In this document: piece by piece, positions 1-9,046 of the stretch | Numbering within the stretch: the first letter of the stretch is position 1 | Layout of the letters: each line of letters begins with the position of its first letter | DNA from: a virus | Reading direction: 5' to 3' (one strand) | DNA length: 42,029 nt | IMG/VR virus record: IMGVR_UViG_3300042301_001326 | Coordinates: 1-42,029 of that record | Position numbers and translations under genes: made by a program | The notes under the pieces: generated by a model | What the model was told of the DNA's origin: nothing | What the model saw: the letters and a program-made list of their open reading frames with translations, nothing else | Database searches by the model: none

Positions 1-3000
1 TTACGTTTTCCATAGTAAACTTTTTTGCCATTCTTAGAAAAAGTCTTAACTCCATCTTTTTCTTCAACAAGAGCCCAACCTGCAGAACTAAGTTTTTCAC
101 CACTAATTCTAGATCTAACATCATAGAGTTTTCCAGACTTTAAGTATTCGTTGTATTTGTTTTTAAGCATAGGTATTCTCATTGATGTTTGATAAATCTT
201 TTCATCACTAAGTGGACCCTTAGTGTTTACCAACTTTGAAATAAGAGATCCTCTAATAGACTCGGAAGTTCCTTGTGGATCCTTTTCTCCATATATTCCA
301 AGCAATGAAGACATTTTATCTTCTGCAATAGGACTTGCAAAAGACTTTAAAAGAGAATTTTTTTCAACAGAGGAACTAGCTAGTAGTCTATTCATTGCTG
401 AAGGAATTGTTAATCCAAACGGAAGGGTCTGAATACCAAGACCAGATGGTGTTTTTGCAGGAGGAACAATATGTGCAAATGCCATACCACCTGCAGCACT
501 CTTAATTCTTCCACCCATTTGTTTACCCTGCATATGAATAATTGGTTGACGTGATTGTAAATCGGATGAAACTCCAGTAATTGTTCCCTGTGCCCCATAT
601 GTAAGGATTTCATTAATTTCATCTGGTACTTCCTTTACCCAACTATCACGATACTTTGGATATGGTGCACCTGTTGATGGATCTCCCATCGAAATATCTC
701 TACCTTGAGTATTTGGTCCTGCTGTAAAATCATAAATAACTGGGGAGGAACCATACTTTGATTCTTTCCCAGTAGCCCTACTTCTTTCTATGTCATCAAA
801 GAATCTGCCCTTTTCAGTGTCTCTGTTATGTACTCCTCGATATAATTTTCTGTATGCAGCAGCAGAAAATCTACTTACTCCACCCTTCATTCCTCTAGGA
901 CCGTATGCAGGTCCCATAAAATCTGATGCAAATGATGCAAAGTCACTAAAGGATATATCCATTCCATAAAGACTTCCATAGTCACCAGTTTGAATAGCTG
1001 TAAGCATTGCAAGTTGAGACTCTTTAGACATTTCTCCAGACATTCCTGGATTAAGAAGAGAGCCTCTCATCATCCTTGTTCCCTCTGGAACAGAACGCAT
1101 TATGCTAAGAAGTTGCTGATATCTTTCTGCATCAAACTTTTCAGAGTCAGTCCAACGACCCTTTACATTCTTTCTTCTTCTAAAGTAGTCAAGTTCTCCA
1201 CCAATCCACTTGTAAACGGTTTCATATTCTTTGTCTGTTTTTTGGAATGGTGCTCTAAATGATTCATCAGCATGACTTTGTACCCTACCACCATTTTGCA
1301 TAAGATCAACAATGTAATTCTTTGTTCCTATATCTTGGCGGATACCAGAAATAGTTCCTGATGGGTTATTTAATACCCATTCTTTTTCGTTAACAGGCTT
1401 ACCCATAACCTCTTGAACCATAGCTTTTGAAGATATGTTAAATCCATTTTGTCCCTTAGCATTTGCAAGTCTAAATACTACAGGAAGCATTGACATAGAC
1501 TCTAGTTGTCTATCTGCTGCCTTCTTTGAGTTGGTGTTTGATGGGTTTGTCCAAGACTCAATAAACTTATTGTAACTTGCAATGTTTGGATTTGAAGAAA
1601 ATGACTGCATGTCTGACCATTGGATTTTCTTTCCCATAGCCTTGTCAAACATTCCATGCTTGATGTACATGAGCAACTCTCTTGCCCCTACACCAGAAAA
1701 TTCATTAGCACCCTTTTCTCTAAGAACTGTTCCTCTGTATAAAGGAATGTTCTGAGATATTGGACCCATACTGTTAAGCATTTGCTCACGATGACCTGCC
1801 ATATCCATTCTTTTCATAACACCAGTTCCAGTTCTAAACTGGTTTGTGTTATGTCCTTCTATCCAATCGGCATAAGCCTTTTGTTGTGGATCATTAATAT
1901 CTCTTGTAATTCTTGAAGAACGACCACCCCATTTGCGTGGATTGGTTGCTTGAAATGCTTCTGCAGACTCGATAGATGCAAAAGGATAATCTGAAAACGG
2001 TGTGTATCCACCTGGCATGTAAGTTCCCTGCACATTGTAAGATATTTGTGGCTTTGGACCAATAAAAGATTGATCTGCATATCCAGGCATTCTTCCACCC
2101 ATTTGAAAACGTGGTGCTTGTCTAAAGTTAATGTCGTCTAGTAATGCAGAGTTTTGTGATGCTGCCTTTTTATTTACAACATACTCTCCTGGTTCAAGCA
2201 TTGCAGGAACCTTGTCCCCATCACCCTGACCTGGAACCCAAGCAGAACCGCCCTTTTGTAACTGGGTTGTTGTAGGTACGGTTGAGGCAGGTGCGGTATT
2301 TTGAATTGCTGCTACTTGACTATTAATAAAAGCAGGGTTTAAGCTAATTGCATCAGCAAGGTTTCTTTTGTATAGACCAAGAGCAATGTTTAATTTCTCA
2401 ACACTGGAGCGTTCTGAATCAAAAGCGTTTGCAAGTTCATGTGTTGCTTTTTGTGCCAGAAGCTGTGTGTCTGTAAGCATTTCAAACTTTTCAACTGGGA
2501 TACCAGCCATTCTTCTTCCAAGGTTAAATATTCCCATTGCACCCTTTGAAACATAACCCATGAAGTTGGAGAAAATACCAACCATCATAATAATTGGACC
2601 AGCAACAGCAGTTAACCCAGTTGCTACCTTAATAAAAGATTTAACTGGCTTTGGAAGGTTTTGAAAAAACTCAATAGCTTTTCCAATTTTTCCAGTAAGA
2701 CCTTCAAGAATCGGGGTAATGGAAGAAGTTATAGATTGACCAATAGTAAGGAACTGTGCCTTGATTCCTTCAACAGCTCTTTCAAATCTTTTTGATGCTG
2801 AGTTCATCAAGGTGTTCATTTCACTATATGCAGTTGCTGCAAGTTCTCTATTTGATTTACCCATCAAGCCAAGTACCGCATTTGTCTGAGAAGCATTTGC
2901 ATTTAAGTTGTCAAACAGTGCAGACATTCTTGCAAACTGATACTTACCAAATATTTGCTCAATTAGCTGTGCTTTTCCAAAATCATCAAGCAGTTGCAAT

Positions 3001-4259
3001 TGTCTTTGAAATTCCATAATTGTTGGAAGCAACTGTCCACGATTTGCCTGAACAATTGACTCTATATCAATTCCGTATTGTTTTGCAGTTAATGATGCTT
3101 GCTTTGTTGGGTTAATTAAAGAAGCCATACCAGACTTAATTGCGTTTGCACCTTCACCTGCAGAAATACCACCTTCTTTTAGGGCTACCATCAAAAGTGA
3201 TAGGTCTTTTACATCTCCACCAAGGGCTTTAATAACTGGACCAGCTTTAGGAATTGCTGTGGTTAAATCCTCTAAAGATAAAGAGGTTTGGTTTTCTACT
3301 GCGTTTAAGAAGTTAACAGATTGAGCAAGTTCATCTGTACTCATCTTAAAAGCATTTTGAAGAGACAAGGTTGTTTTCATTGCATCTTGGTTTGAAACAT
3401 CACCAAGTACAGCAAGACGAGTTGTTTCTCTTAATGCCCCAAGAAGCTTTTGTCCTTCAAGACCAGTTGCAGCCAGGTCTGCTGCAAGTGATGCTGTTTC
3501 TTTTGCTGCAATTCCAAAAGACTTTGAAAATTCAACAGCAATATTTCTAACATCATTAACCATCTGATTGCTTGTTTTTTCAGATGTACCAGATAGGTCT
3601 GCACCATAAACTTTTTGAAACCTTGTTAGCTCAGCATCAACCTCACGGAATATCTTAGATACCATATTTCCATAAATGGTTAAAGGTACTGTAAGACCAA
3701 CGGTAATCTGACGACCTGCCCACTGAGTATTCTTACCAAAGTTAATTAAATGGGTTGTTCCGTCTTGAACAAGATTATTAAATATAGCCCATTGCTTACG
3801 ACTTACTGCAAGCTGAGTATTAAAGTCTTTCATGTTAATTGTTGCTGGGGTAATCATCATACCCATTTGCTTGCCGTCCATGCCCTTGCCAAGGGTTACT
3901 AGCTGAGACATTCCTCTAGCAACTTCACGAACGGCTAGTTTATGAGCATTGCTGGATGTAGTAAAAGCACCAATAGCTTCTCTTGCATATTCTTTAAGTG
4001 TTAGTTTTTGTTTTAAAAGAGACTGACCAAAGTTATCAACTGAGTCTGTCATCTCAACCATCTTGGCATTCCAGCCACCAATTTTTCCAAGATCGGAAGC
4101 AAATGAAGATGCTAGGCTTCCTTTTAATCCTACGGCTTGCTTATCAAGGTTTTGTAAAGTATTATTTAATATGTTAGCTTCAGCAGAAAGTTTCTGCATC
4201 TGTCCTATTACTGGACCAAAGTTTGCAGAATAATTAAACTGGGCATTAATATTAGCCAT
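1..4259 (-). CDS. Tail tape measure protein with two embedded ADP-ribosyltransferase-like regions (3' end outside window)
   Basis: The reading frame is open from ATG at 4259 to the left edge; 1419 residues are visible and the stop lies outside. The N-terminal half resembles TP901-type tape measure proteins: helical, Gln/Asn/Ala-rich, with a hydrophobic segment near residues 560-590 (KVATGLTAVAGPIIMMVGIF). A GEYVVNKKA motif near residue 700 is typical of tape measure linkers. Residues about 835-980 carry an ART-like signature: LYRG with R842, SFSS with S886 and S888, and EKE with E958 and E960. Residues about 1030-1240 hold a similar but weaker copy (R1065, S1109/S1112, E1217). The linkers between these regions repeat a QxGGR(M/V/I) motif. 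The start overlaps the chaperone frame by 8 nt, the usual order. The tape measure role is confident; ART activity is inferred from motifs. Confidence 0.9.
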   Translation of the reverse strand, partial: MANINAQFNYSANFGPVIGQMQKLSAEANILNNTLQNLDKQAVGLKGSLASSFASDLGKIGGWNAKMVEMTDSVDNFGQSLLKQKLTLKEYAREAIGAFTTSSNAHKLAVREVARGMSQLVTLGKGMDGKQMGMMITPATINMKDFNTQLAVSRKQWAIFNNLVQDGTTHLINFGKNTQWAGRQITVGLTVPLTIYGNMVSKIFREVDAELTRFQKVYGADLSGTSEKTSNQMVNDVRNIAVEFSKSFGIAAKETASLAADLAATGLEGQKLLGALRETTRLAVLGDVSNQDAMKTTLSLQNAFKMSTDELAQSVNFLNAVENQTSLSLEDLTTAIPKAGPVIKALGGDVKDLSLLMVALKEGGISAGEGANAIKSGMASLINPTKQASLTAKQYGIDIESIVQANRGQLLPTIMEFQRQLQLLDDFGKAQLIEQIFGKYQFARMSALFDNLNANASQTNAVLGLMGKSNRELAATAYSEMNTLMNSASKRFERAVEGIKAQFLTIGQSITSSITPILEGLTGKIGKAIEFFQNLPKPVKSFIKVATGLTAVAGPIIMMVGIFSNFMGYVSKGAMGIFNLGRRMAGIPVEKFEMLTDTQLLAQKATHELANAFDSERSSVEKLNIALGLYKRNLADAISLNPAFINSQVAAIQNTAPASTVPTTTQLQKGGSAWVPGQGDGDKVPAMLEPGEYVVNKKAASQNSALLDDINFRQAPRFQMGGRMPGYADQSFIGPKPQISYNVQGTYMPGGYTPFSDYPFASIESAEAFQATNPRKWGGRSSRITRDINDPQQKAYADWIEGHNTNQFRTGTGVMKRMDMAGHREQMLNSMGPISQNIPLYRGTVLREKGANEFSGVGARELLMYIKHGMFDKAMGKKIQWSDMQSFSSNPNIASYNKFIESWTNPSNTNSKKAADRQLESMSMLPVVFRLANAKGQNGFNISSKAMVQEVMGKPVNEKEWVLNNPSGTISGIRQDIGTKNYIVDLMQNGGRVQSHADESFRAPFQKTDKEYETVYKWIGGELDYFRRRKNVKGRWTDSEKFDAERYQQLLSIMRSVPEGTRMMRGSLLNPGMSGEMSKESQLAMLTAIQTGDYGSLYGMDISFSDFASFASDFMGPAYGPRGMKGGVSRFSAAAYRKLYRGVHNRDTEKGRFFDDIERSRATGKESKYGSSPVIYDFTAGPNTQGRDISMGDPSTGAPYPKYRDSWVKEVPDEINEILTYGAQGTITGVSSDLQSRQPIIHMQGKQMGGRIKSAAGGMAFAHIVPPAKTPSGLGIQTLPFGLTIPSAMNRLLASSSVEKNSLLKSFASPIAEDKMSSLLGIYGEKDPQGTSESIRGSLISKLVNTKGPLSDEKIYQTSMRIPMLKNKYNEYLKSGKLYDVRSRISGEKLSSAGWALVEEKDGVKTFSKNGKKVYYGKR

Positions 4260-4641
4260 TTATATCCGCCAAACCTAGAACCTCGTAGCCAAGACCTTCA
4301 TCTTGACTAATTCCAAACTCCAGTGCAAATGAAGAACTTTCACTTCCGCCAAGACGTTTGTCTGCTCTAGCATTAATTTCTGCAAGGCTTGTTGGTGCGT
4401 CACCGTTTGTTGAGGAACTAGAATTGTCAGGAGACAAATCAATACCTTGAATAGCAGCTAAAAATTTATTCTGCCTGTTCTCTTTTTCATGCATCGCACC
4501 TAGTGTAGCTATCAATTCTTGCATAGAAAGACTTGTTTCAAGTTCTTCATAGTCTTTCCAATGACCCAAGAGAAATACTTCCGACTCTAGGGCAGCTAGG
4601 TCTAGCTCGTTCCAGCTAGTTCCTGAGCTGCCATTAGCAGG
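4252..4641 (-). CDS. Tail assembly chaperone, -1 frameshift extension (gpT-like)
   Basis: This frame is open through the end of the upstream chaperone gene and ends just inside the tape measure start. It has only a weak TTG start at 4569 of its own, but reading back in frame it joins the upstream gene at a C CCA AAC slippery heptamer. The fusion join(4934..4641,4641..4252) would be 227 residues; the extension begins PANGSSGTSWNELDL. Frameshifted G-GT chaperone pairs just before the tape measure gene are standard in siphoviruses; they bind the tape measure protein and recruit tail tube subunits. The fusion is inferred from frame, heptamer and gene order. Confidence 0.8.
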   Translation of the reverse strand, partial: PANGSSGTSWNELDLAALESEVFLLGHWKDYEELETSLSMQELIATLGAMHEKENRQNKFLAAIQGIDLSPDNSSSSTNGDAPTSLAEINARADKRLGGSESSSFALEFGISQDEGLGYEVLGLADING

Positions 4642-4934
4642 TTTGGGTCGTTAAGCTTGATATCTGCAGCAACCTCCAATATTTTGTACATAGTTTGAAG
4701 ATCTAAAGCCTCTTCTAGCTTTTCCTTATCAGAAATCTCTGGTGCGAATTGCTTCATAGCAATTGATGTGCAGTCTAGTAAAAGATCTAAAAACTCATCT
4801 TCTGAGGTTTTTGTTTCTACTTCTCTCCACTTCGTCATAACCTGACGTAGGTTCTTTAAGTTTAATGGTTTAACAGTAATGATTGTTCCATCCTGTAGTT
4901 CCATTTCGATTGATTCATAAATTTTGGTAGCCAT
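4602..4934 (-). CDS. Tail assembly chaperone, short form (gpG-like)
   Basis: This is a 110-residue acidic helical protein starting MATKIYESIEMELQDGTI. Its N-terminal beta segment followed by helices, its position between major tail protein and tape measure, and its overlap with a -1 frame all fit a siphovirus tail assembly chaperone. ATG at 4934 is preceded by an AGGAG ribosome binding site. Its codons 97-98 are CCA AAC within the slippery CCCAAAC heptamer, so most ribosomes should make this short form and a minority the extended form. Confidence 0.82.
   Translation of the reverse strand: MATKIYESIEMELQDGTIITVKPLNLKNLRQVMTKWREVETKTSEDEFLDLLLDCTSIAMKQFAPEISDKEKLEEALDLQTMYKILEVAADIKLNDPNLLMAAQELAGTS
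4641..4647 (-). promoter_or_regulatory. Programmed -1 ribosomal frameshift site CCCAAAC
   Basis: On the minus strand the heptamer reads C CCA AAC with the zero frame exactly on CCA AAC, matching the X XXY YYZ rule. The -1 frame is open from just upstream (a TAA closes it a few codons before) to 4252. This is the only heptamer of that form in the overlap that I see. Confidence 0.75.
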
Positions 4935-4980
4935 TTTTCTCCTATGTTCCTTTGTCCATTATAGCCTACTATTCTTTATA

Positions 4981-5017
4981 TAAAAGCAATATGGTGGGTA
5001 TTTCTACCCACCATATT
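4981..5017 (-). terminator. Rho-independent terminator after the major tail gene
   Basis: A perfect 13-bp hairpin (arms 4988-5000 and 5005-5017, loop TTTC) is followed on the minus strand by GCTTTTA. It lies directly after the major tail protein stop and before the chaperone, so it may reduce read-through from the abundantly made tail protein. Confidence 0.8.
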
Positions 5018-5037
5018 ACACGATATTTAGTTATATG

Positions 5038-5736
5038 TTAACCAACGTATACACGGTCAATTACCTTGCCGTAGATTGCGTTGTTGTCTACAGCTGTTTC
5101 TGCATTAGACGGAAGCAAGCGGAATGTTACTGGGAACACTGTTGCTTCGTTACGCTTAATACCTACAGATACTGTCTCCATAGATAGAGCACGATATCCA
5201 ATATACATACGCTCTACTACGGTTCCACCATTAGGTGTCTGACCTGATTCCAGAAGTTTTTCTGGACCAGGACCAACAATAAGGATAGAACGCTCTACTG
5301 GAGCATATCCCAAAGCACCACCATTAAGATCCAAGATTGTTGTCTTGCCCTTAGATGAAGTGTGAGTACTTGTTGGTCTTAGGTCAGAATCTTTTCCACC
5401 AAGAACAACAAGGAAGTTTTCCAATGTTGCTTCTGTTAGAGTAGTCTTAACCATAACTTTCTGACCTTGCTTGTAAATCTTAGCAACGTCTAGAAGTTGA
5501 TCAACCTGTACTTCACCGTAATCTGGTTCGAATGAGAAGTCCACACCTTCCGATGTGTAACCAACGTGATCCCACTTAGTATCATTTACGTTTGTTGGGT
5601 TCTGATATGTACCTGCATCGTTAGCAGCATATGTTGCTGGGGACTTAGGAATATCATTAATTGATTTTTCTTCTGTGTCAGCACCGATGTAAAGAACACC
5701 AGCACCAACAATAATATTTTTTGAACTATTAGCCAT
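5038..5736 (-). CDS. Major tail (tube) protein
   Basis: This 232-residue protein (MANSSKNIIVGAGVLYIGAD) has the features of a tail tube subunit: an N-terminal strand with a GVLYIG motif, a beta-rich body, and a C-terminal segment ending in VTFRLLP followed by a short basic-hydrophobic tail. It sits between the head-tail connectors and the chaperone, has a very strong ribosome binding site (AGGAGGTG before ATG at 5736), and is followed by a strong terminator, as expected of a highly expressed structural gene. Family identification is by architecture and position rather than a diagnostic motif. Confidence 0.8.
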   Translation of the reverse strand: MANSSKNIIVGAGVLYIGADTEEKSINDIPKSPATYAANDAGTYQNPTNVNDTKWDHVGYTSEGVDFSFEPDYGEVQVDQLLDVAKIYKQGQKVMVKTTLTEATLENFLVVLGGKDSDLRPTSTHTSSKGKTTILDLNGGALGYAPVERSILIVGPGPEKLLESGQTPNGGTVVERMYIGYRALSMETVSVGIKRNEATVFPVTFRLLPSNAETAVDNNAIYGKVIDRVYVG

Positions 5737-5812
5737 TTTTTTATTTGCACCTCCTGCTTTTTATGATTTAGCTTTCGGGGGCTTCCTCAATATCTATTTT
5801 ACCACAAATATC

Positions 5813-6316
5813 TTACGAGCGTGAATATTCATAAGTTACATAAAGGGTTGTGGCATATCTGGTTACTGTACCATCACTCAGAGTTACCGTCTTTTTCTCG
5901 TCCAAGGAGTACTGCTCCTGACGAACCTTTACATACTTAAAGTTAATTCCAGTATCTCTAATATGGTTATTTATTTCAGATGCTGAGATATCAAACTTGC
6001 TCAGGGCATCATAAACAAAGTTTTTAACTAGGTATATGTTGGGAATAGGACCAATAATGGTCAGGGTTGCTTCTTCTCTAATTAATGGAAAACAAGTTGG
6101 ATCTACACCAGTATACAAAAAATCATATAGAATATAGGGCATTGTGCTTGTGGCTGGAATATCATTTTGCTCTGCAATTGGAGCTGTTGGTTGTTTTGTA
6201 AATGAGTCAACATCCCATACTATGGAGGGTAGTTTTGTACTACCAGCAACGTCTCCTTTAGCTAAATCCCAAAGGTAATTGCATATCATAACTACTGGCA
6301 TTTTTGTATAATCCAT
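5813..6316 (-). CDS. Probable tail terminator / head-tail joining protein
   Basis: This is a 167-residue protein starting MDYTKMPVVMICNYLWDLAK. Its length, mixed alpha-beta composition and place directly before the major tail protein match tail-terminator (gpU-like) or tail-completion proteins of siphoviruses. It starts 2 nt after the stop of its upstream neighbour. A region with IPNIYLVKNFVYDALSKFDIS fits the central helix of such proteins, but I see no diagnostic motif. Confidence 0.55.
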   Translation of the reverse strand: MDYTKMPVVMICNYLWDLAKGDVAGSTKLPSIVWDVDSFTKQPTAPIAEQNDIPATSTMPYILYDFLYTGVDPTCFPLIREEATLTIIGPIPNIYLVKNFVYDALSKFDISASEINNHIRDTGINFKYVKVRQEQYSLDEKKTVTLSDGTVTRYATTLYVTYEYSRS

Positions 6317-6317
6317 A

Positions 6318-6989
6318 TTACTTTGATCTCCTAGCTATTCTATTTGCTGACTGTTTAGCCATTTCAAATCCATTAAGGTTTCCAGAACTAATTCTTGATA
6401 AAGATACTTCTGATTCCTTTAACATCTCTGTGTTAATTTTATCATAAAAACCAACATCTTCTAGCATTAAACTAGCCTGTCTATTCATATAGTCTTCAAA
6501 GGCTCTTGTAAATGAGCCTGATACCTGTGTTCCACCAGGATTTGGAACAAATGATTTTTTGGCAAATACCGTCTCACCATCAACTTCAAACACCAAGAAG
6601 TTTCCTAGCTTTGGTCTGATAGTAATTGGTGTTCCAGACTCCATAATAAAAGCCCTTCTTCTAAAGACATGACCGCTGTTCTCAGGCACCGTTGCATCTC
6701 TAAAGGCATATTGTATGGTTCCTGATCCAGAACCTCCCAGAACTGTGTAATAAAATAATCTAGCATCTTTGCTTCCAACTCTATCGTTTTCATAAACGTG
6801 GTGAAAAGATGCACTATCTCTTCTTGCAAGGTTATCCATATAAAATCCAAAATATTGACCAACAACATTTAAGGCATTTTGTATTATTATTCCTTTGTTT
6901 TGAGAATTGTGTAGTTCAGATAGGGTTCCTGTGTGGTATTTTGCTGTGGCAATAATTTTTTCTGCCATTTTACCAGTGCTTACAGCCAT
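6318..6989 (-). CDS. Head-tail connector / minor structural protein
   Basis: This 223-residue protein (MAVSTGKMAEKIIATAKYHTGT) lies in the connector cluster between a 147-residue protein and the probable tail terminator, each separated by only 1-2 nt, so it is translated in series with them. The sequence is alpha-helical at both ends with a beta-rich middle (GTPITIRPKLGNFLVFEVDG), as in HK97 gp10-like proteins. No specific family motif is visible; function is inferred from position. Confidence 0.5.
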   Translation of the reverse strand: MAVSTGKMAEKIIATAKYHTGTLSELHNSQNKGIIIQNALNVVGQYFGFYMDNLARRDSASFHHVYENDRVGSKDARLFYYTVLGGSGSGTIQYAFRDATVPENSGHVFRRRAFIMESGTPITIRPKLGNFLVFEVDGETVFAKKSFVPNPGGTQVSGSFTRAFEDYMNRQASLMLEDVGFYDKINTEMLKESEVSLSRISSGNLNGFEMAKQSANRIARRSK

Positions 6990-6990
6990 A

Positions 6991-7434
6991 TTAACTCACT
7001 TCTAAAGACTGTATTTCTTGACGTTTTAACACCGTTTCATATTCTATTACTTTGCCATTAAAGTCAAGAAGTGGGGTAGTTCCAGATGGTTCAAATATTG
7101 TTGCTCCATTTACTCCACCTGCACTGTTTTGAATATAGTCTTCTGTCCAGATAACACTGTCTTCGTTTCTAATTGCAACAATTCTGTATTCTGAAGATAA
7201 AGGAATAGATGTTCTCATTTTTATAAAATCCTTTGAGTTTATTAAAAAGTCTTTTAACTCTACTTGTGCAGAGTTTCCACCTAATTGTGATCCCAAAACA
7301 CCACGAGCAAAACAAGAAACTGTTTCCTTTAAAGACCAGGTATTTACTGACATGCCAAGAATTGGCTCAGTTGTGGTGGTGGCTTCATAAATATCTGCTT
7401 TCATTACATAAGTTGAATGGGCTAAACAAGACAT
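6991..7434 (-). CDS. Head closure / head-tail connector protein
   Basis: This 147-residue protein (MSCLAHSTYVMKADIYEAT) is beta-rich. Its size and position after a large adaptor and before a gp10-like protein fit head-closure proteins (SPP1 gp16 class), which often begin with a segment about reported or measured values such as TYVMKADIYE. ATG at 7434 abuts the TAA of the upstream gene. Assignment rests on order and length. Confidence 0.5.
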   Translation of the reverse strand: MSCLAHSTYVMKADIYEATTTTEPILGMSVNTWSLKETVSCFARGVLGSQLGGNSAQVELKDFLINSKDFIKMRTSIPLSSEYRIVAIRNEDSVIWTEDYIQNSAGGVNGATIFEPSGTTPLLDFNGKVIEYETVLKRQEIQSLEVS

Positions 7435-8601
7435 TTAAATCGCCTTTAGATTCCAATTCTTATATGGGGCAAGCAAGCCATCAACATATAGGTTTCCAGT
7501 GCTATTAATCATTCCTTCTGCAAACTTTATATTAAATGAATCATTTTGTACAGACATAATTCCCTTATTTAGATAGATAGAGTCTGAGCATACCGCATCA
7601 TTGATTAATTCATATACTGCAATTTTTATGTCTTCTGGAACTTGTTTCCATCCATACTCTCCACGAACTGAATAGGCTGCATCTTTCCCAAAATAAGAAG
7701 GGTTTTTAATTGGGTTTTGATCTACCCACTCTGTAATATTTACACCCTCTTCAACTATTCTTAAAGAATATTTGCTAGATGCAACAGTAAGTGTTGCTCC
7801 TAAATCATCAAGAATTGGCTCTTCGGTGGAATCATAGACAACAGTGTCATTGTAAGTAATTTTATCAAACGATTCTATTCTTTGACCAAGATGAAGAAGG
7901 TCTGTGTTCATTCCATAAGAACCAACCGTTTTATACTCAAAGTTAAAATTATCATTAATGTATGAGTTTATAGAGTATCTTATTTTTCTTTCCATTTGCT
8001 CAAGCAGGGCATCTGAAAGAGCTAAAACTTTTGTATTTGCAGATATTACGAAGTAGTCTCTTATTTCACGGACAGTTGCATAAGGTCTTCTTAGAGATAT
8101 ATTTAATATATCTGTTGAGTAGTTATCTATCTGAACTGATTGTATTTCTATTAAAATGTTTCTATCGTATTTGCAAACATCTAGACTTAAAGGTATTGTG
8201 TAGGAAGTTTTTCCTTGCTTTATAAATGTGTGAGCACCAGACTGTGTTCCAGTTGTTGCAATTAAAGATGATGCAGAAGTTCTATAAATGTTAAATGTGT
8301 TATCTGTAAGAACAGAAACATAATAAACTGTTCCTACTGTTATTCCAGTTGGCAATGCTCCAGTTGTTGAAAACTTAATTGCTTCACCAGTTTTAAGACC
8401 ATGAGTAGCACTTGTAATAACTGTTGGTGATGCTATTGATAAGGTAAGGGATTTTGAAGGATTAACTTCTGCATCTAACTGGTCATACTGAATATAGGTG
8501 TTATTCAAAACATCCAATACTGAATAGGTCAAAGATATTGTATTTTTAGGGGCTGTGTAAGATACATTAGCCACTTCTAAGTCATTTGTTAAAACTTCCA
8601 T
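7435..8601 (-). CDS. Head-tail adaptor protein with inserted beta domain
   Basis: This protein has 388 residues, long for an adaptor (usually about 100-200). Residues about 50-130 form a Thr/Ser-rich beta domain with an ATHGLKTGEAIKFSTTGALP motif that recurs in many phage tail and baseplate proteins. The C-terminal part is helical, with a segment REIRDYFVISANTKVLALSD and an IAVYELINDAV region like head-tail adaptors. It follows the SAP-like protein with no gap. The beta domain looks like an insertion or decoration module. Confidence 0.55.
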   Translation of the reverse strand: MEVLTNDLEVANVSYTAPKNTISLTYSVLDVLNNTYIQYDQLDAEVNPSKSLTLSIASPTVITSATHGLKTGEAIKFSTTGALPTGITVGTVYYVSVLTDNTFNIYRTSASSLIATTGTQSGAHTFIKQGKTSYTIPLSLDVCKYDRNILIEIQSVQIDNYSTDILNISLRRPYATVREIRDYFVISANTKVLALSDALLEQMERKIRYSINSYINDNFNFEYKTVGSYGMNTDLLHLGQRIESFDKITYNDTVVYDSTEEPILDDLGATLTVASSKYSLRIVEEGVNITEWVDQNPIKNPSYFGKDAAYSVRGEYGWKQVPEDIKIAVYELINDAVCSDSIYLNKGIMSVQNDSFNIKFAEGMINSTGNLYVDGLLAPYKNWNLKAI

Positions 8602-9018
8602 CTATCTGCCAAAGAAAGACTCTTTTTCTTTCTCGTTAGCCTCCCTGACTTCATCTGCTTGGCTAGCTAATATTTTCTCGGCAAGCGTTTTATTTACAAG
8701 AACAAGCTTGTCATCCATATCAAACCTTACACCGTTTCCAGCATAATAACCTCCACGATTATGGACCATAGTTAAAAGAAGCTTTTCTTCTTTTTTAGAC
8801 TCTACTTTGGCTTCTTCTATTTTTACTTTAACTTCTTCTTTTGTAGGACCTTCTTCATAGTCAAACAACGATTTTGATGATTCTTCATACATTTCCCAAG
8901 TAACTTTAGCTTCTTTAATAGCTTCAATAATATCTTGTTTTCTTGCATTCTTTGATACTTCAATGTCAAATGATAGACATAGACCCCTAAGGTCTCCGAT
9001 TGTTTTATTAGATAACAT
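8602..9018 (-). CDS. Small structural protein with SAP/Rho-N-like N-terminus
   Basis: The 138-residue product has an N-terminal helix-turn-helix-like segment (KTIGDLRGLCLSFDIEVSKN) typical of SAP or Rho N-terminal folds, a charged Lys/Glu-rich linker, and a C-terminal conserved-looking segment around VHNRGGYYAGNGVRFDMDD. Similar small proteins directly after the major capsid gene are common in actinophages and may join head and connector. ATG at 9018 is preceded by TAGGAGG and by a TATAAT at 9037-9042. Confidence 0.5.
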   Translation of the reverse strand: MLSNKTIGDLRGLCLSFDIEVSKNARKQDIIEAIKEAKVTWEMYEESSKSLFDYEEGPTKEEVKVKIEEAKVESKKEEKLLLTMVHNRGGYYAGNGVRFDMDDKLVLVNKTLAEKILASQADEVREANEKEKESFFGR

Positions 9019-9036
9019 AAATCCTCCTAATTATTA

Positions 9037-9045
9037 ATTATACAC
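9037..9045 (-). promoter_or_regulatory. Candidate late promoter -10 (GTGTATAAT)
   Basis: Just downstream of the capsid terminator the minus strand reads AGTGTATAAT, a perfect -10 hexamer with TG one base upstream of it, about 20 nt before the AGGAGG-preceded ATG at 9018. The -35 is not obvious, so this would be an extended -10 promoter. Confidence 0.4.
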
Positions 9046-9046
9046 T

